Part shown: positions 1 to 9,001 of the stretch, piece by piece
Position numbering within the stretch: the stretch's first letter is position 1
How the letters are laid out: each line of letters begins with the position of its first letter
Assembly: GCA_031548365.1 (NCBI GenBank)
Contig: JAVBRD010000014.1
Coordinates: 25,579 to 89,578, forward strand
DNA from: JAVBRD01 sp031548365
GTDB taxonomy: Bacteria > Bacillota > Clostridia > Christensenellales > UBA1750
DNA: 64,000 nucleotides
Direction: 5' to 3'
Notes under the pieces: model-generated
Told to the model about the DNA's origin: nothing
Seen by the model: the letters and a program-made list of their open reading frames with translations, nothing else
Database searches by the model: none
Made by a program: the position numbers and the translations under genes

Positions 1-2
1 GT

Positions 3-251
3 TCGGGGTATGCCGAAGGATATTCCGGAACCACGCAAGTGACACTCGTTGTTACACTGTACGAGGTTCTTCCGGGTGGAGGCCTGTCCTACATCGCCTC
101 AGACAATGCTGCCTTTTCCGGCAATCATGGTGGCATGAATATGGGCCGCTATGTGCTCACTGGCCGCACATACCGCTTCGAGCTCGTCGCGGGCGTTTAC
201 CGGAACGGTAGCTGGGAGTACACCTCCACTTACTCGCAGGGCAGCAACTAG
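3..251 (+). CDS. Hypothetical secreted-type protein, C-terminal fragment (5' end outside window)
   Basis: The frame is open from base 3 and stops at 249-251, so only the last 82 residues are visible. A GTG at 39 is internal to this open frame and is unlikely to be the true start. The fragment is rich in Ser, Thr, Gly and Tyr with alternating hydrophobic residues (TTQVTLVVTLYEV, then RTYRFELVAGVYRNG), the look of an extracellular beta-sandwich. It resembles small secreted clostridial proteins of the DUF6147 type, but that is recollection, not a search. It is followed by a small hairpin (268-285) and a good terminator (305-347). Function unknown. Confidence 0.6.
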   Translation, partial: SGYAEGYSGTTQVTLVVTLYEVLPGGGLSYIASDNAAFSGNHGGMNMGRYVLTGRTYRFELVAGVYRNGSWEYTSTYSQGSN

Positions 252-304
252 GCCCTTCCTTTCGAAACAATCGGGGAGCCGATTGTTAATACACACCCCT
301 ATTG

Positions 305-347
305 CCGAATGAGCCCGTTACTTTTCCGACGGGCTTGTTCGGTTTTT
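305..347 (+). terminator. Rho-independent terminator after the first gene
   Basis: A 14-bp stem pairs 305-318 with 329-342, with two G-U wobbles and a 10-nt loop, and is followed by five T (343-347). It lies 54 bases after the stop of the partial gene. A smaller perfect 7-bp hairpin (268-274 with 279-285) precedes it without a T-run. Confidence 0.75.
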
Positions 348-377
348 GGCGTTGTTTCGCACAGGCAACATGCAACT

Positions 378-404
378 GAGGACTGTCCCAAGCGGACAGT
401 CCTC
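378..404. repeat. Perfect 11-bp inverted repeat flanking the interspersed repeat
   Basis: GAGGACTGTCC (378-388) pairs perfectly with GGACAGTCCTC (394-404) around a 5-nt loop. A near copy of the same hairpin occurs in the same orientation at 585-612 (GAGGACTGT and ACAGTCCTC, 10-nt loop), so the two hairpins bracket the 121-bp repeat as imperfect direct repeats of about 33 bp. Neither has a T-run. Confidence 0.7.
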
Positions 405-406
405 AA

Positions 407-527
407 CCTGTCGATAAAGCCAGATTCCAGCCCCATCGTGCCCGCTCCGGAGATCCGCCGGGAACCCGTGGGTTCTTTAAGCAAAACGCGGCGTGGGGTT
501 TTACGACATGCGCGCCAAACCCCACGC
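407..527 (-). repeat. 121-bp interspersed repeat, copy 1
   Basis: Read on the minus strand this matches 20413-20533 over 121 bp with no gap and about 22 mismatches (roughly 82% identity). It contains a hairpin: plus-strand 491-501 pairs perfectly over 11 bp with 517-527 around a 15-nt loop. It lies between two convergent genes (the partial gene at 3-251 and recA) and is bracketed by the hairpins at 378-404 and 585-612. No coding content is convincing; the short frames through it are shadows. Confidence 0.8.
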
Positions 528-584
528 TTCCGATTGGCTCTGATGGCGTACCCGGAGCGTCAGCGATGGGTTTGTCATCACACT

Positions 585-612
585 GAGGACTGTACACAAG
601 CGGACAGTCCTC
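585..612. repeat. Inverted repeat, second copy of the flanking hairpin
   Basis: GAGGACTGT (585-593) pairs with ACAGTCCTC (604-612). It is a near duplicate of 378-404 and lies 20 bases beyond the recA stop, so it may also act as a weak bidirectional terminator, although there is no T-run. Confidence 0.6.
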
Positions 613-631
613 GACCTTTGACCCAGTACTC

Positions 632-1723
632 CTACTCCGGCGAGTCCGTATCGGCGTCCTCGGTGTTGCTGGCATCGATGGGCGCGTCAATCAGGCCCTG
701 CATGAACTGGTCGCGGATTCTCTTGTCAAGCTCCGCGCGGATATCGGGGTTGTTTTTGATGTACTGGCGCGCGTTCTCCCGTCCCTGGCCGATGCGGATC
801 TCCTTGTAGGAAAACCACGTTCCTGACTTCTGGATGATGTCGCGCTCAACTGCCAGATCAAGCAGGCAGCTCTCGGCGGAGATGCCTTCGCCGTAGAGGA
901 TATCGAACTCGGCAACGCGGAAGGGAGGCGCGATTTTGTTTTTGACGATCTTCGCCTTTGTGTGGTTGCCCACAACCTCGGTCCCGCTCTTGAGCTGCTC
1001 GGTGCGGCGGACGTCGATGCGGACGGATGCGTAGAATTTCAGCGCTTTACCGCCTGTAGTGACCTCGGGGCTGCCGTACATGACGCCGACTTTCTCACGA
1101 AGCTGGTTGATGAAGATGCAGATAGCGTTGGTTTTAGAGATGATGCCCGCGAGCTTTCTGAGCGCCTGGGACATCAGGCGCGCTTGAAGGCCCACGTGCG
1201 ACTCGCCCATCTCGCCTTCAATTTCCGCTTTGGGGACAAGCGCGGCGACGGAATCGATGACCACGACTTCAATGGCGCCGGAGCGCACCAACGCCTCGCA
1301 GATCTCCAGACCCTGCTCCCCGGTGTCCGGCTGGGATATATACATCTCGTCGATGTTGACACCCAACTTTTTCGCGTAAGCCGGATCAAGCGCGTGCTCC
1401 GCGTCGATAAAAGCGGCGGTTCCGCCCAGCTTTTGAACCTCGGCGACGATGTGGAGCGCGAGCGTGGTTTTTCCGGAAGCCTCCGGCCCGTAGATTTCGA
1501 TGATGCGGCCACGCGGGATCCCGCCCGCACCCAACGCCATATCAAGCGTCAGGCATCCCGTTGACACAACCTGTATGCCGCTGTTGGCGGCCTTTTCTCC
1601 CAGCTTCATGATGCTGCCTTTGCCAAAGGCTTTCTCGATGCTGTGCAGCGCCATCTCAAGCGCCTTTGATTTTTCCTGACCCGCGTCCGCCGCCGCAGCA
1701 GCCTTGGCTCGTTTCTCAGACAT
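632..1723 (-). CDS. recA: Recombinase RecA
   Basis: Full-length RecA (363 aa), the ATP-dependent strand-exchange filament protein of homologous recombination and the SOS co-protease. Visible motifs: Walker A GPEASGKTT (79-87), Walker B VVVIDS (around 153-158), and the L2 DNA-binding loop region GSPEVTTGGKALKF (217-230). The C-terminal tail is acidic (DASNTEDADTDSPE), as is usual. The start ATG at 1723 has AAGGAG eight bases upstream. Only 47 bases separate it from the Nudix gene, so it is probably cotranscribed with cinA and the Nudix gene. I looked for a CGAAC-N4-GTTCG LexA box in that gap and found none. Identity is certain. Confidence 0.99.
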   Translation of the reverse strand: MSEKRAKAAAAADAGQEKSKALEMALHSIEKAFGKGSIMKLGEKAANSGIQVVSTGCLTLDMALGAGGIPRGRIIEIYGPEASGKTTLALHIVAEVQKLGGTAAFIDAEHALDPAYAKKLGVNIDEMYISQPDTGEQGLEICEALVRSGAIEVVVIDSVAALVPKAEIEGEMGESHVGLQARLMSQALRKLAGIISKTNAICIFINQLREKVGVMYGSPEVTTGGKALKFYASVRIDVRRTEQLKSGTEVVGNHTKAKIVKNKIAPPFRVAEFDILYGEGISAESCLLDLAVERDIIQKSGTWFSYKEIRIGQGRENARQYIKNNPDIRAELDKRIRDQFMQGLIDAPIDASNTEDADTDSPE

Positions 1724-1770
1724 AGTAACACTCCTTCATTCATCTTGAGCTGCAATGCGTTTGCGATCGT

Positions 1771-2235
1771 TCAGGGCTTCCGCTCTTCCTCTATAACTCG
1801 CTTCGCCGTTTCGCGCGCGTTATGAAACATATCGAGACTTTCGACTTCGCCAAGTGAAAACCACCCCGCGCCCGTTGTTTCGCGCTCATCCCCGCGGACG
1901 TCTCCACCGAGTGCGCGAGCCTTGTAGATCAGGTCAATGTGGAAATGATCCGCGTTTCCGCTGATGTCCTCAAGGATGACGCAGTACGGGTTGGGCATCA
2001 CCCTCGCGCCCGGGTGATCCGCCTCGTAGCACTCCGCGTTGGGCAGAATCTCCGCGCGCACGCCCGTCTCCTCGTAGACTTCGCGCAGCGCGGCTTCGTG
2101 CGGAAGCTCATTTTCCTCCACGTGCCCGCCGGGCGGAAGCCATGAGTTGAGCTTTCGGTGGCGGATGAGCAGCACCTCCGAGCGTTCATTGAGCACAAAG
2201 GCCGTAGCGGTGAAATGGCGCACGACGCCGCTCAT
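1771..2235 (-). CDS. Nudix hydrolase
   Basis: A 154-aa protein with a complete Nudix box at about residues 36-59 (GGHVEENELPHE, then REVYEETGV), the Mg-binding loop that cleaves nucleoside diphosphates linked to another moiety. The substrate cannot be read from sequence; house-cleaning of oxidised or damaged nucleotides is possible. The start ATG overlaps the cinA stop by four bases (ATGA, 2232-2235), indicating translational coupling. Its place between cinA and recA suggests nucleotide sanitation or repair, which is inference. Confidence 0.92.
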   Translation of the reverse strand: MSGVVRHFTATAFVLNERSEVLLIRHRKLNSWLPPGGHVEENELPHEAALREVYEETGVRAEILPNAECYEADHPGARVMPNPYCVILEDISGNADHFHIDLIYKARALGGDVRGDERETTGAGWFSLGEVESLDMFHNARETAKRVIEEERKP

Positions 2236-3479
2236 TGGATGTCCTGACCGAGCACGCGGCGGCGCAGCATGTCCAGAGCGTTCTGCGCGGTCAGGTGCCG
2301 CACGCGTTCGCGGTCGCCGCGGATGTTGACCTGCCGCACCACGCAGCCGTGTTCATCCGCGATGCCGATGAACGCAAGGCCAACGGGTTTTTCCGGCGAT
2401 CCTCCGTCCGGCCCCGCGATGCCTGTCGTGGAAAGCGCTATATCCACGCCCGCGCGCGTTCTAATCCCGACGGCCATTTCGCGCGCGCACTCCGCGCTCA
2501 CGGCGCCGTGCGCGGCCAGCGTCTCCTCCCTTACGCCCAGCACGCGCACTTTGGCCGCGTTGGCGTACGTGACATGCGCTTCTGTGAGCACAGCGGACAC
2601 GCCCGGAACGGAGACGACGCGGTCAGCCACGCGCCCGCCCGTGCAGCTTTCCGCAAGCGCGAGCGTCATGCCGCGAGACGCAAGCTCACGCACGACCACG
2701 ACCTCAAGGCGATCCTCGTCCAGGCCATAGACCGCGTCGCCCAACCGCGCGCGTATGTCGGCCTCGGTTTTATCGAGCAGGGGCACCGCGTCCTCGCGGC
2801 GATGGACTTTGACGGTCAGGCGAAGCGTGACGTCGCCCGGTGACGCGTAAGGCGCGATGGTCGGGTTGGTCTGTGCCTCGATCATGTCGCGAAGCCGGTG
2901 TTCCACGCTCGACTCGCCAACCCCCGCAACGCGGAGCACGCGCGTGACGAGTACGTCGCCCGAAAGCGAACGCAGGAAAGGCTCCACCTGTTTTTCAAAC
3001 ATGTCTTTCAACTCATGCGGTGGTCCGGGCATGATGGCGACGTACTTGGGGCCATCCGCGGCGACAATGCACCCGGGCGCGGTGCCGCAAGCGTTGGGCA
3101 GGATTTTCGCCCCTTCGGGAAACACCGCCTGACGCAAATTGTTAGGCGTCATCGTGCGGGCGGAGCGTTCAAACCACGCGCGCAGCTCGCGCTCGCTTTT
3201 TTCATCGGAGACCATGGCAAGCCCAAGCGTCTCAGCGACGACCTCTTTGGTGATGTCGTCAAGCGTTGGGCCAAGGCCGCCTGTCACAAGCAAAATGTCT
3301 GACCGCCCAAGCGCCGTCTCAAAGCATTCGCGCATGCGCGCACGGTTGTCCCCCACTGTGACGTGGTGATAAACGTCGATGCCCAGATCGGGCAGGCGCA
3401 TCGCAAGGTATTGCGCGTCCGTGTTGGTGATCTGCCCGAGCAGAAGCTCGGTGCCCACGCAGATGATTTCGGCGATCAA
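2232..3479 (-). CDS. cinA: CinA family nicotinamide-nucleotide amidase / competence-damage protein
   Basis: Two-domain CinA: an N-terminal MoaB/Mog-like molybdopterin-binding fold with VTGGLGPTLDD (about 65-75) and a C-terminal PncC amidase domain with LAESCTGG (about 275-282). The family recycles NMN to NaMN and hydrolyses ADP-ribose-type pyrophosphates. Start choice: an ATG at 3494 follows the pgsA stop directly but has no ribosome site, whereas TTG at 3479 has GGAGGT seven bases upstream and gives the usual N-terminus (LIAEIICVGTELLLG); TTG is preferred, 415 aa. Firmicutes commonly carry cinA between pgsA and recA, as here. Confidence 0.96.
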   Translation of the reverse strand: MIAEIICVGTELLLGQITNTDAQYLAMRLPDLGIDVYHHVTVGDNRARMRECFETALGRSDILLVTGGLGPTLDDITKEVVAETLGLAMVSDEKSERELRAWFERSARTMTPNNLRQAVFPEGAKILPNACGTAPGCIVAADGPKYVAIMPGPPHELKDMFEKQVEPFLRSLSGDVLVTRVLRVAGVGESSVEHRLRDMIEAQTNPTIAPYASPGDVTLRLTVKVHRREDAVPLLDKTEADIRARLGDAVYGLDEDRLEVVVVRELASRGMTLALAESCTGGRVADRVVSVPGVSAVLTEAHVTYANAAKVRVLGVREETLAAHGAVSAECAREMAVGIRTRAGVDIALSTTGIAGPDGGSPEKPVGLAFIGIADEHGCVVRQVNIRGDRERVRHLTAQNALDMLRRRVLGQDIQ

Positions 3480-3494
3480 GGGCAGAACCTCCAT

Positions 3495-4028
3495 TTAGTG
3501 AAATACCGCTCGCCCCTTGACGATGTAGGAAACGCCCGAAATGAGTGTGAGCGCGACCGACGCCCACAGCCACAACACATCCATAGGAAACCCGATGAAA
3601 GCAAACGGCCAGTTGTCAACGATCAACAGGGAGATCGCGACAATCTGCGAGACCGTTTTGAGCTTGCCGAGGTTATCCGCCGGCACGACGACGCCTTTTT
3701 CGACCGCGACAAGGCGGAAGCCGGAAACAATGATCTCGCGCAGCGTGTAGACGAGCACCGCAATGACGGTGATATCGCCCGTATCGAGCAGCGCGATTGC
3801 GGCGGTGAGCACAAGCGCTTTGTCCGCGATGGGATCCATGAACTTGCCGAATGCGGTGACCTGGCCCGTGGCGCGCGCGATACGGCCGTCGAACAAGTCG
3901 GTGAGCGCCGCCAGCACAAACACGGCAAGAGCGACCCACTTGTGCGCCGAAAAGGGCGCGTACCAAACGGCCACGAACAGCGGTACACCAATCAGACGGC
4001 CCAGCGTGAGCTTATTGGGCAGATTCAT
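3495..4028 (-). CDS. pgsA: CDP-diacylglycerol--glycerol-3-phosphate 3-phosphatidyltransferase
   Basis: A 177-aa polytopic membrane enzyme that makes phosphatidylglycerol phosphate, the committed step to anionic phospholipids. The CDP-alcohol phosphotransferase signature is intact: D44-x2-D47-G48-x2-A51-R52-x8-G61-x3-D65-x3-D69 (within TDLFDGRIAR and GKFMDPIADK). Several hydrophobic helices follow. GGGGAG sits nine bases before the ATG. The start overlaps the rimO 3' end by 17 bases and the stop abuts cinA, so rimO-pgsA-cinA-Nudix-recA looks like one transcription unit. Confidence 0.97.
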   Translation of the reverse strand: MNLPNKLTLGRLIGVPLFVAVWYAPFSAHKWVALAVFVLAALTDLFDGRIARATGQVTAFGKFMDPIADKALVLTAAIALLDTGDITVIAVLVYTLREIIVSGFRLVAVEKGVVVPADNLGKLKTVSQIVAISLLIVDNWPFAFIGFPMDVLWLWASVALTLISGVSYIVKGRAVFH

Positions 4029-5334
4029 TGAGGAGTTCTCCCCGCATGTCGTAATCGTCCGCGCGCGTCAGCTTGATGTGGGTAAAGCATCCGACACGCG
4101 GTGCGTTTTCTTTTTTGATGTAGATCAGCCCGTCGCCTTCAGGCGCGTTCGCTTTGGAACGGCACACGGCGCGCGCGCGATTAACGCTCTCCACGAGCAC
4201 GCGCACGCTCCTCCCCACGCGCTCTTGGTTGAGCGCGCGTGTGATGCCTTGCTGCTGGCGCATGACCGCGTCCACGCGGGCTTTGGCCGTCTCCTCGTCA
4301 ATCGCGCCCCGCATGAGCGCGGCGGGCGTGTCCTCCTCCGGGGAGTACGCGAACGCGCCCAGCCAGTCAAACGGGTGATCGCGCAGGAAGGAGAGCATGC
4401 CTTCATGCTGTTCCTTCGTCTCTCCCGGGAAACCGCAGATCACGGTCGTTCGGAGCGTGATGCCAAGATCCCGAGCGCGCCCGTAAAGCCTTGAAATGTC
4501 GGCGGACGTCCCGCGACGGTTCATGGCCGCGAGTACAGCGTCATCCGTGTGCTGTATCGGCATATCCAGATAGTCGCACGCGCTTTCGTGCCCCGCAAGC
4601 AGCTCGAGCAGATCGTCCCCGATGCGGTCGACATAACCGTATAGCATGCGCACCCAGCGCCCCTGCGCCATGTCGCACACGCGCCTCATCAGCTCCTTGA
4701 AGCGCGGCTTGCCGTAGAGGTCATCGCCCCAGCGCGTGGTATCCTGCGCGATCAGCGATATCTCCTGAACGCCGCGCGAGAGCAGCTCCTCGCACTCATC
4801 CAGGATGTACGCCATGGGGCGGCTCTTGAACGATCCCCGGATGAGGGGGATCGCGCAGTACGAGCAGCGATTGTCACAGCCGTCCGCGAGTTTGACGTAG
4901 GCGGTGTGCGCAGGTGTGGTCAACACGCGCCTTACGCCCTCAGCGTACACCGGCGCGCCCCCGCGCGGCAGGAGCTTTTCGCCCAACGCCGCGCGCTCAA
5001 CCACGCGAACGATGTCGGGCAAGTCGGCAGCGCCCATCATGGCGTCCACTTCGGGCAGTTCGCTCATGAGTTCATCCTTGTACCGCTCCGAAAGGCATCC
5101 CGCGACGATGAGCGCGCGGCACACTCCCGCTTCCTTGTAATCCGCCATCTCAAGGATGGTGTCGATCGACTCCTGCTTGGCGGGCGTGATGAACCCGCAG
5201 GTGTTGACAATGATGGCCTCGGCGGCCCCTAATTCCGTGACGACGGTGTGCCCCGCACGCACGAGCAAACCGAGCATCAACTCGGTGTCCACGCGGTTTT
5301 TGGCGCATCCCAGAGATACAATCCCGATTTTCAT
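4012..5334 (-). CDS. rimO: Ribosomal protein S12 methylthiotransferase RimO
   Basis: A 440-aa radical-SAM methylthiotransferase that thiomethylates the conserved Asp of ribosomal protein S12. It shows an N-terminal UPF0004 domain with cluster cysteines C10, C46 and C80, a radical SAM CxxxCxxC motif (C153, C157, C160 in GCDNRCSYC), and a C-terminal TRAM domain. The RimO signature at the N-terminus is VSLGCAKNRVDTE. The frame is open 16 codons further upstream, but ATG 5334 has AGGAAAG five bases upstream and matches the family start. The 3' end overlaps pgsA. Confidence 0.97.
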   Translation of the reverse strand: MKIGIVSLGCAKNRVDTELMLGLLVRAGHTVVTELGAAEAIIVNTCGFITPAKQESIDTILEMADYKEAGVCRALIVAGCLSERYKDELMSELPEVDAMMGAADLPDIVRVVERAALGEKLLPRGGAPVYAEGVRRVLTTPAHTAYVKLADGCDNRCSYCAIPLIRGSFKSRPMAYILDECEELLSRGVQEISLIAQDTTRWGDDLYGKPRFKELMRRVCDMAQGRWVRMLYGYVDRIGDDLLELLAGHESACDYLDMPIQHTDDAVLAAMNRRGTSADISRLYGRARDLGITLRTTVICGFPGETKEQHEGMLSFLRDHPFDWLGAFAYSPEEDTPAALMRGAIDEETAKARVDAVMRQQQGITRALNQERVGRSVRVLVESVNRARAVCRSKANAPEGDGLIYIKKENAPRVGCFTHIKLTRADDYDMRGELLNESAQ

Positions 5335-5540
5335 GAATCTTTCCTTTATGGGCGACACCGCACAGAGACGCGTCGCCGGCATCGCGGGGACTATCTACGT
5401 TGATCAAGGGCTGTAGCGGCGCCACAGGGGTCGCATGCCGGCGGTGCCGCCAGTTATGCTTCCAGCCGTTTGACCATCCGGCGGAGAGACAGGCCGCCCA
5501 ACGCTCGCGAAGGTAGCGTGCACGGCTGTGCGGCGTCGCC

Positions 5541-6191
5541 CTAGTTGTTCGCGTACTTCTTGCTGCCTTCGTACCAGCACACCCCACAGCGCGGTGAGTT
5601 GACAATCGGTCTGAGCGGACCGCGCCCGCAGGCGTGCGAGGACGCGCACTCGGCGCACAGGTGGGCGTGACCAGTGTGAAGGCATTCACTGCACACAAGC
5701 GTCGCCTCCACCTTGCCGCACACCTCGCACACGCGCGGGGTGTGCACGTTTCTGGCCAGCGCGATGACTTCCGTCTTGCCAAAATCACCTTCACGGCGGT
5801 CACACGCGCGGATGCGGAGCTTGGTCGGCGCGTCCTTGTCATAGCTGTAACTGAGTACGTTGCCGGCCACCAGGGCGTCGATCAGGGGCGTGTTCTTGGC
5901 GACCGGTCCCGCGGAGTTCGTAAACTCGCTCGCGTGGTTGCAGCACTCCAGCCAAATGTCCCGAAGGAAACCGTCAAGCACTTTGAGCTGTGTCTGCTCC
6001 CCGATCTCAACAATAAGCCAGTGGTCTTTGGCGCGAAGGTCATCGATAAATAGGCTCAGAATTGTCGTTTTGCGCTTTTTTCCGCTCTGAGCAGAAAGCA
6101 TCTGCGCCCTTGCCTCGCATACCGCGAGGTGCTGCGACATCTCCGCCATGGCTAACTTTTCTCCGCAAGTGAAACACATCCCCTCTGACAT
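5541..6191 (-). CDS. Zinc-finger protein of unknown function (pRiA4b ORF-3-like core)
   Basis: A 216-aa protein with zinc-binding clusters at both ends: CFTCGEK and a following H/C pair (about 6-25), then near the C-terminus CEVCGK, CSEC, CAEC and CGVC. The middle (WLIVEIGEQTQLKVLDGFLR then WLECCNHASEFT) resembles the core of pRiA4b ORF-3-like/IS1096-passenger proteins found in many anaerobes, whose role is unknown. It lies between ftsK and rimO on the same strand, with 206 bases to rimO that hold no other gene I can support. A regulatory or nucleic-acid-binding role is guesswork. Confidence 0.85.
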   Translation of the reverse strand: MSEGMCFTCGEKLAMAEMSQHLAVCEARAQMLSAQSGKKRKTTILSLFIDDLRAKDHWLIVEIGEQTQLKVLDGFLRDIWLECCNHASEFTNSAGPVAKNTPLIDALVAGNVLSYSYDKDAPTKLRIRACDRREGDFGKTEVIALARNVHTPRVCEVCGKVEATLVCSECLHTGHAHLCAECASSHACGRGPLRPIVNSPRCGVCWYEGSKKYANN

Positions 6192-6239
6192 CCTCGCACC
6201 AGCCTTCTCTATCTATATCGAGCTTTGCTCGGAACCGCG

Positions 6240-8966
6240 CTATCCGTAAATCCGGTTGAACTCCTCCCGGCTCATCGTGAGCTGGCGCGGCTTTGAGCCC
6301 GCGTAGCCTGTGATGATACCCCGGCTCTCCATGGCATCGATCAGGCGGCCCGCGCGCGCGTAGCCGACCTTGAACCTTCTTTGCAGCATCGACACGGACA
6401 CCTCACCCGCGTCAAACGCCATCTCCACCGCCTGCGGCAGGAGTTCGTCGGCTTCGGTCTCCTCGTCCTCGCCTTCGCCGCCCGCGGGCTGATCGGTCTT
6501 GTTCATGTGCTCTAGGATGTTCGGATCGTACTCCACCTCGCGGTGGCTCTTGATGAACTCGACGATCGACTGGATTTCCTCTTCCTTCACCCATGCGCCT
6601 TGCACGCGCGTCGGTTTCCCCGATCCGCTCGGAAAATAGAGCATGTCGCCATGACCGAGCAGCTTTTCAGCGCCGCCCATGTCGAGGATGGTCCGGCTAT
6701 CAATCTGGGAGGAAACCGCGAACGCGATGCGAGAGGGAATGTTGGCCTTGATGATGCCCGTGATGACGTTGACGGACGGCCTCTGCGTGGCGATCACAAG
6801 ATGAATTCCCGCGGCGCGCGCCAGCTGCGCGAGGCGGCAAATCGCATCCTCGACCTCGCCCGCCGCGACCATCATCAGGTCGGCCAGCTCGTCGATGATG
6901 ATCACGATCTGAGGCATGGGCTTGTCCGGCTCTGCCACAGGCGTTTGGACGACGAGCTTGGTCAGCCGCTCGCCCGAGTTGGTTTCCAGCATAAAGTCGA
7001 TGTCGTCCGGGTCGCTCACGGGTGCGGGCGCCGCCGCGGGCGCGGGTCCGATGCCTTGTGCCGCGCGCTCTTTTGCCTCGTCCGCCAGCTTGAGCACGCG
7101 CTGGTTGTAACCCTTGATGTCGCGAACACCCTTGTCCGCAAATTTTTGGTAACGTTCGAGCATCTCCTGCACCGCCCACTGGAGCGCGGCGGCGGCTTTC
7201 TTGGGATCGGTCACCACAGGGATGAGCAGGTGCGGTATGCCGTTGTAGACGGACAGTTCAACCACCTTGGGGTCGATCATGATGAGACGGACTTCCTCGG
7301 GCTTGGCTTTATACAGGATGGACGCAACCAACGAGTTGATGCACACGGATTTGCCCGATCCGGTTTGCCCCGCGATGAGCACGTGCGGCATACGCGCGAT
7401 GTCCATGAGCACGCTGCGCCCCGCGATGTCCTTTCCCAGCACGCACGCGACCTTGGAAGGCGCATTTTCAAAATCGCTTGTGTCAAGCACTTCGCGCATG
7501 AGCACGGGCGTGACCTCTTCGTTGGGCACTTCGATGCCCACAGCAGATTTTCCGGGGATGGGCGCTTCGATACGCACGGAGATAGCTGCGAGGGCGAGCG
7601 CCAAGTCGTCTTGCAAATTGGCGATCTTGTTCACGCGCACGCCGGGCGCGGGCGCAAGCTCATAGCGCGTGATGGCTGGCCCGCGGCTCACGCCTATGAC
7701 CGTCGCGGACACGCCGAACGTCGCCAGCGTTTCCTCCACCTTGCGCGCATTTTTTTCCATGTCCTCTCGCGACGTGACGCGGCGGGAGGGCGGGCTGCCA
7801 AGCAACTCAACCGAAGGAAAACGGTAGGGCGGCGGATCGATGTGAGGCGCGGGCAGCGCGGCGGGCTTGGGGGCGGATGCACGCTGCGCCGGCTGCAAAC
7901 GCGCGAGCGGTTCGTGCGCTTTTGGCGCGGCCAGCTCCGGCTCCGGCAACGGCGCGAGCGAACCCGGCGCGGGAAGCGGCTCGTCTTCCTCGAAAATATC
8001 ACCTTCCAGAACGATGCGCGGATGGGAAGGCGGGGCGTCCTCGACCGCTTCAGGCGCGAAAACCACGGTTTCGGCCTCGAAAGCCTGATCGTCGGCACGC
8101 TTCTCAACGGGCATGGCCGCTTCCTTAAACAGCCCGCTGCGCTGGACGCGCTCCTCGCGGCTCATGTCGCGCACACGGGGGGGCGCCACGCGGGGTTCTG
8201 CCGCCGCAACCCGCTGTGCTGGGACTTCGGGTGAGCGCGGCGAGTACTGCGGTTCCTCGAGCAGCCTTTCCTCAGCCTCGGCCTCGCGCAGCGCGCGCTC
8301 CTCGGCGCGCATCTGGCGGCGCTCGGACAAATCGCTGCCCAGCGCGCCCATCATTTCCTGCGTTTTGATCAGACCTTTGTCCACAACCGCGGCGGTCTTG
8401 TCATACATCGCCTTGAGTGAAACGCCTGTGAGCGCGAGCACGCACAGAACCAGTCCCGCGCCGGACGCGATACCCGCGCCCGCTGTTCCGAGCAGCAATA
8501 GGAGCGGGTACGTCAATGCGCCACCGAGCGCACCCGCACCGCTCAATCGTCCCTCGCGCGACATCATGAGCGAGTAGTCGTAGGAATCGCCCACGAACGT
8601 CTGGTATGAATCGTAGGTCAGATCCTTGACGATGGGCAGCTGGAGCATCACAACGCCCAGCGCCAGCGCCGCGAGCACGAGCACGAGCCTTCCCGAACGC
8701 GGTCTTTTGTTCACTGTGGCGATGGTGAGCAGGCCCACGAGCACAACAAAAAACGGCACGATGTACGTGAGGACACCGCTGACGCCGAATAAAACCGTTT
8801 GCACGTTTTTGCCAAGAACGCCCGCGCTCTTGGTCATCACGCAGAAAAACAGGTACACGCCCAGCGCGATCAGCGCAACTCCCAGGATCTCGCGCGGCGG
8901 TGAACGCCTCGGTTTCTTGGGTTGCGTTTTTTTCCGCGAGGACGCCGCCTTGGGCTTTTGTGGCAA
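6240..8966 (-). CDS. ftsK: DNA translocase FtsK/SpoIIIE
   Basis: A 908-aa septal DNA pump that moves chromosomal DNA through the division or sporulation septum. A basic N-terminus precedes about four membrane helices (roughly 25-190), then a long Ala/Pro/Glu-rich linker (about 200-390), the alpha/beta RecA-like motor with Walker A GQTGSGKS (about 528-536) and Walker B IIIIDELADLMM, and a C-terminal winged-helix gamma domain that reads KOPS/SRS sites (last about 65 residues, ending EEFNRIYG). The start appears to be TTG at 8966 with GGAG about ten bases upstream. In a spore former this may be SpoIIIE itself; FtsK and SpoIIIE cannot be separated from sequence alone. Confidence 0.97.
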   Translation of the reverse strand: MPQKPKAASSRKKTQPKKPRRSPPREILGVALIALGVYLFFCVMTKSAGVLGKNVQTVLFGVSGVLTYIVPFFVVLVGLLTIATVNKRPRSGRLVLVLAALALGVVMLQLPIVKDLTYDSYQTFVGDSYDYSLMMSREGRLSGAGALGGALTYPLLLLLGTAGAGIASGAGLVLCVLALTGVSLKAMYDKTAAVVDKGLIKTQEMMGALGSDLSERRQMRAEERALREAEAEERLLEEPQYSPRSPEVPAQRVAAAEPRVAPPRVRDMSREERVQRSGLFKEAAMPVEKRADDQAFEAETVVFAPEAVEDAPPSHPRIVLEGDIFEEDEPLPAPGSLAPLPEPELAAPKAHEPLARLQPAQRASAPKPAALPAPHIDPPPYRFPSVELLGSPPSRRVTSREDMEKNARKVEETLATFGVSATVIGVSRGPAITRYELAPAPGVRVNKIANLQDDLALALAAISVRIEAPIPGKSAVGIEVPNEEVTPVLMREVLDTSDFENAPSKVACVLGKDIAGRSVLMDIARMPHVLIAGQTGSGKSVCINSLVASILYKAKPEEVRLIMIDPKVVELSVYNGIPHLLIPVVTDPKKAAAALQWAVQEMLERYQKFADKGVRDIKGYNQRVLKLADEAKERAAQGIGPAPAAAPAPVSDPDDIDFMLETNSGERLTKLVVQTPVAEPDKPMPQIVIIIDELADLMMVAAGEVEDAICRLAQLARAAGIHLVIATQRPSVNVITGIIKANIPSRIAFAVSSQIDSRTILDMGGAEKLLGHGDMLYFPSGSGKPTRVQGAWVKEEEIQSIVEFIKSHREVEYDPNILEHMNKTDQPAGGEGEDEETEADELLPQAVEMAFDAGEVSVSMLQRRFKVGYARAGRLIDAMESRGIITGYAGSKPRQLTMSREEFNRIYG

Positions 8967-9001
8967 AAAAAGTCACTCCAAACGGACAGAATGCTTCACA
9001 C

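Noticed and set aside
1724..1770. Possible LexA (SOS) box before recA
   Set aside because: GAACGATCGCAAACG does not match CGAAC-N4-GTTCG; no second half-site.
6543..8234. A 563-codon plus-strand open frame opposite ftsK
   Set aside because: It lies wholly antisense to the FtsK motor; its His/Arg-rich composition is typical of a GC-driven shadow frame and it has no motifs.
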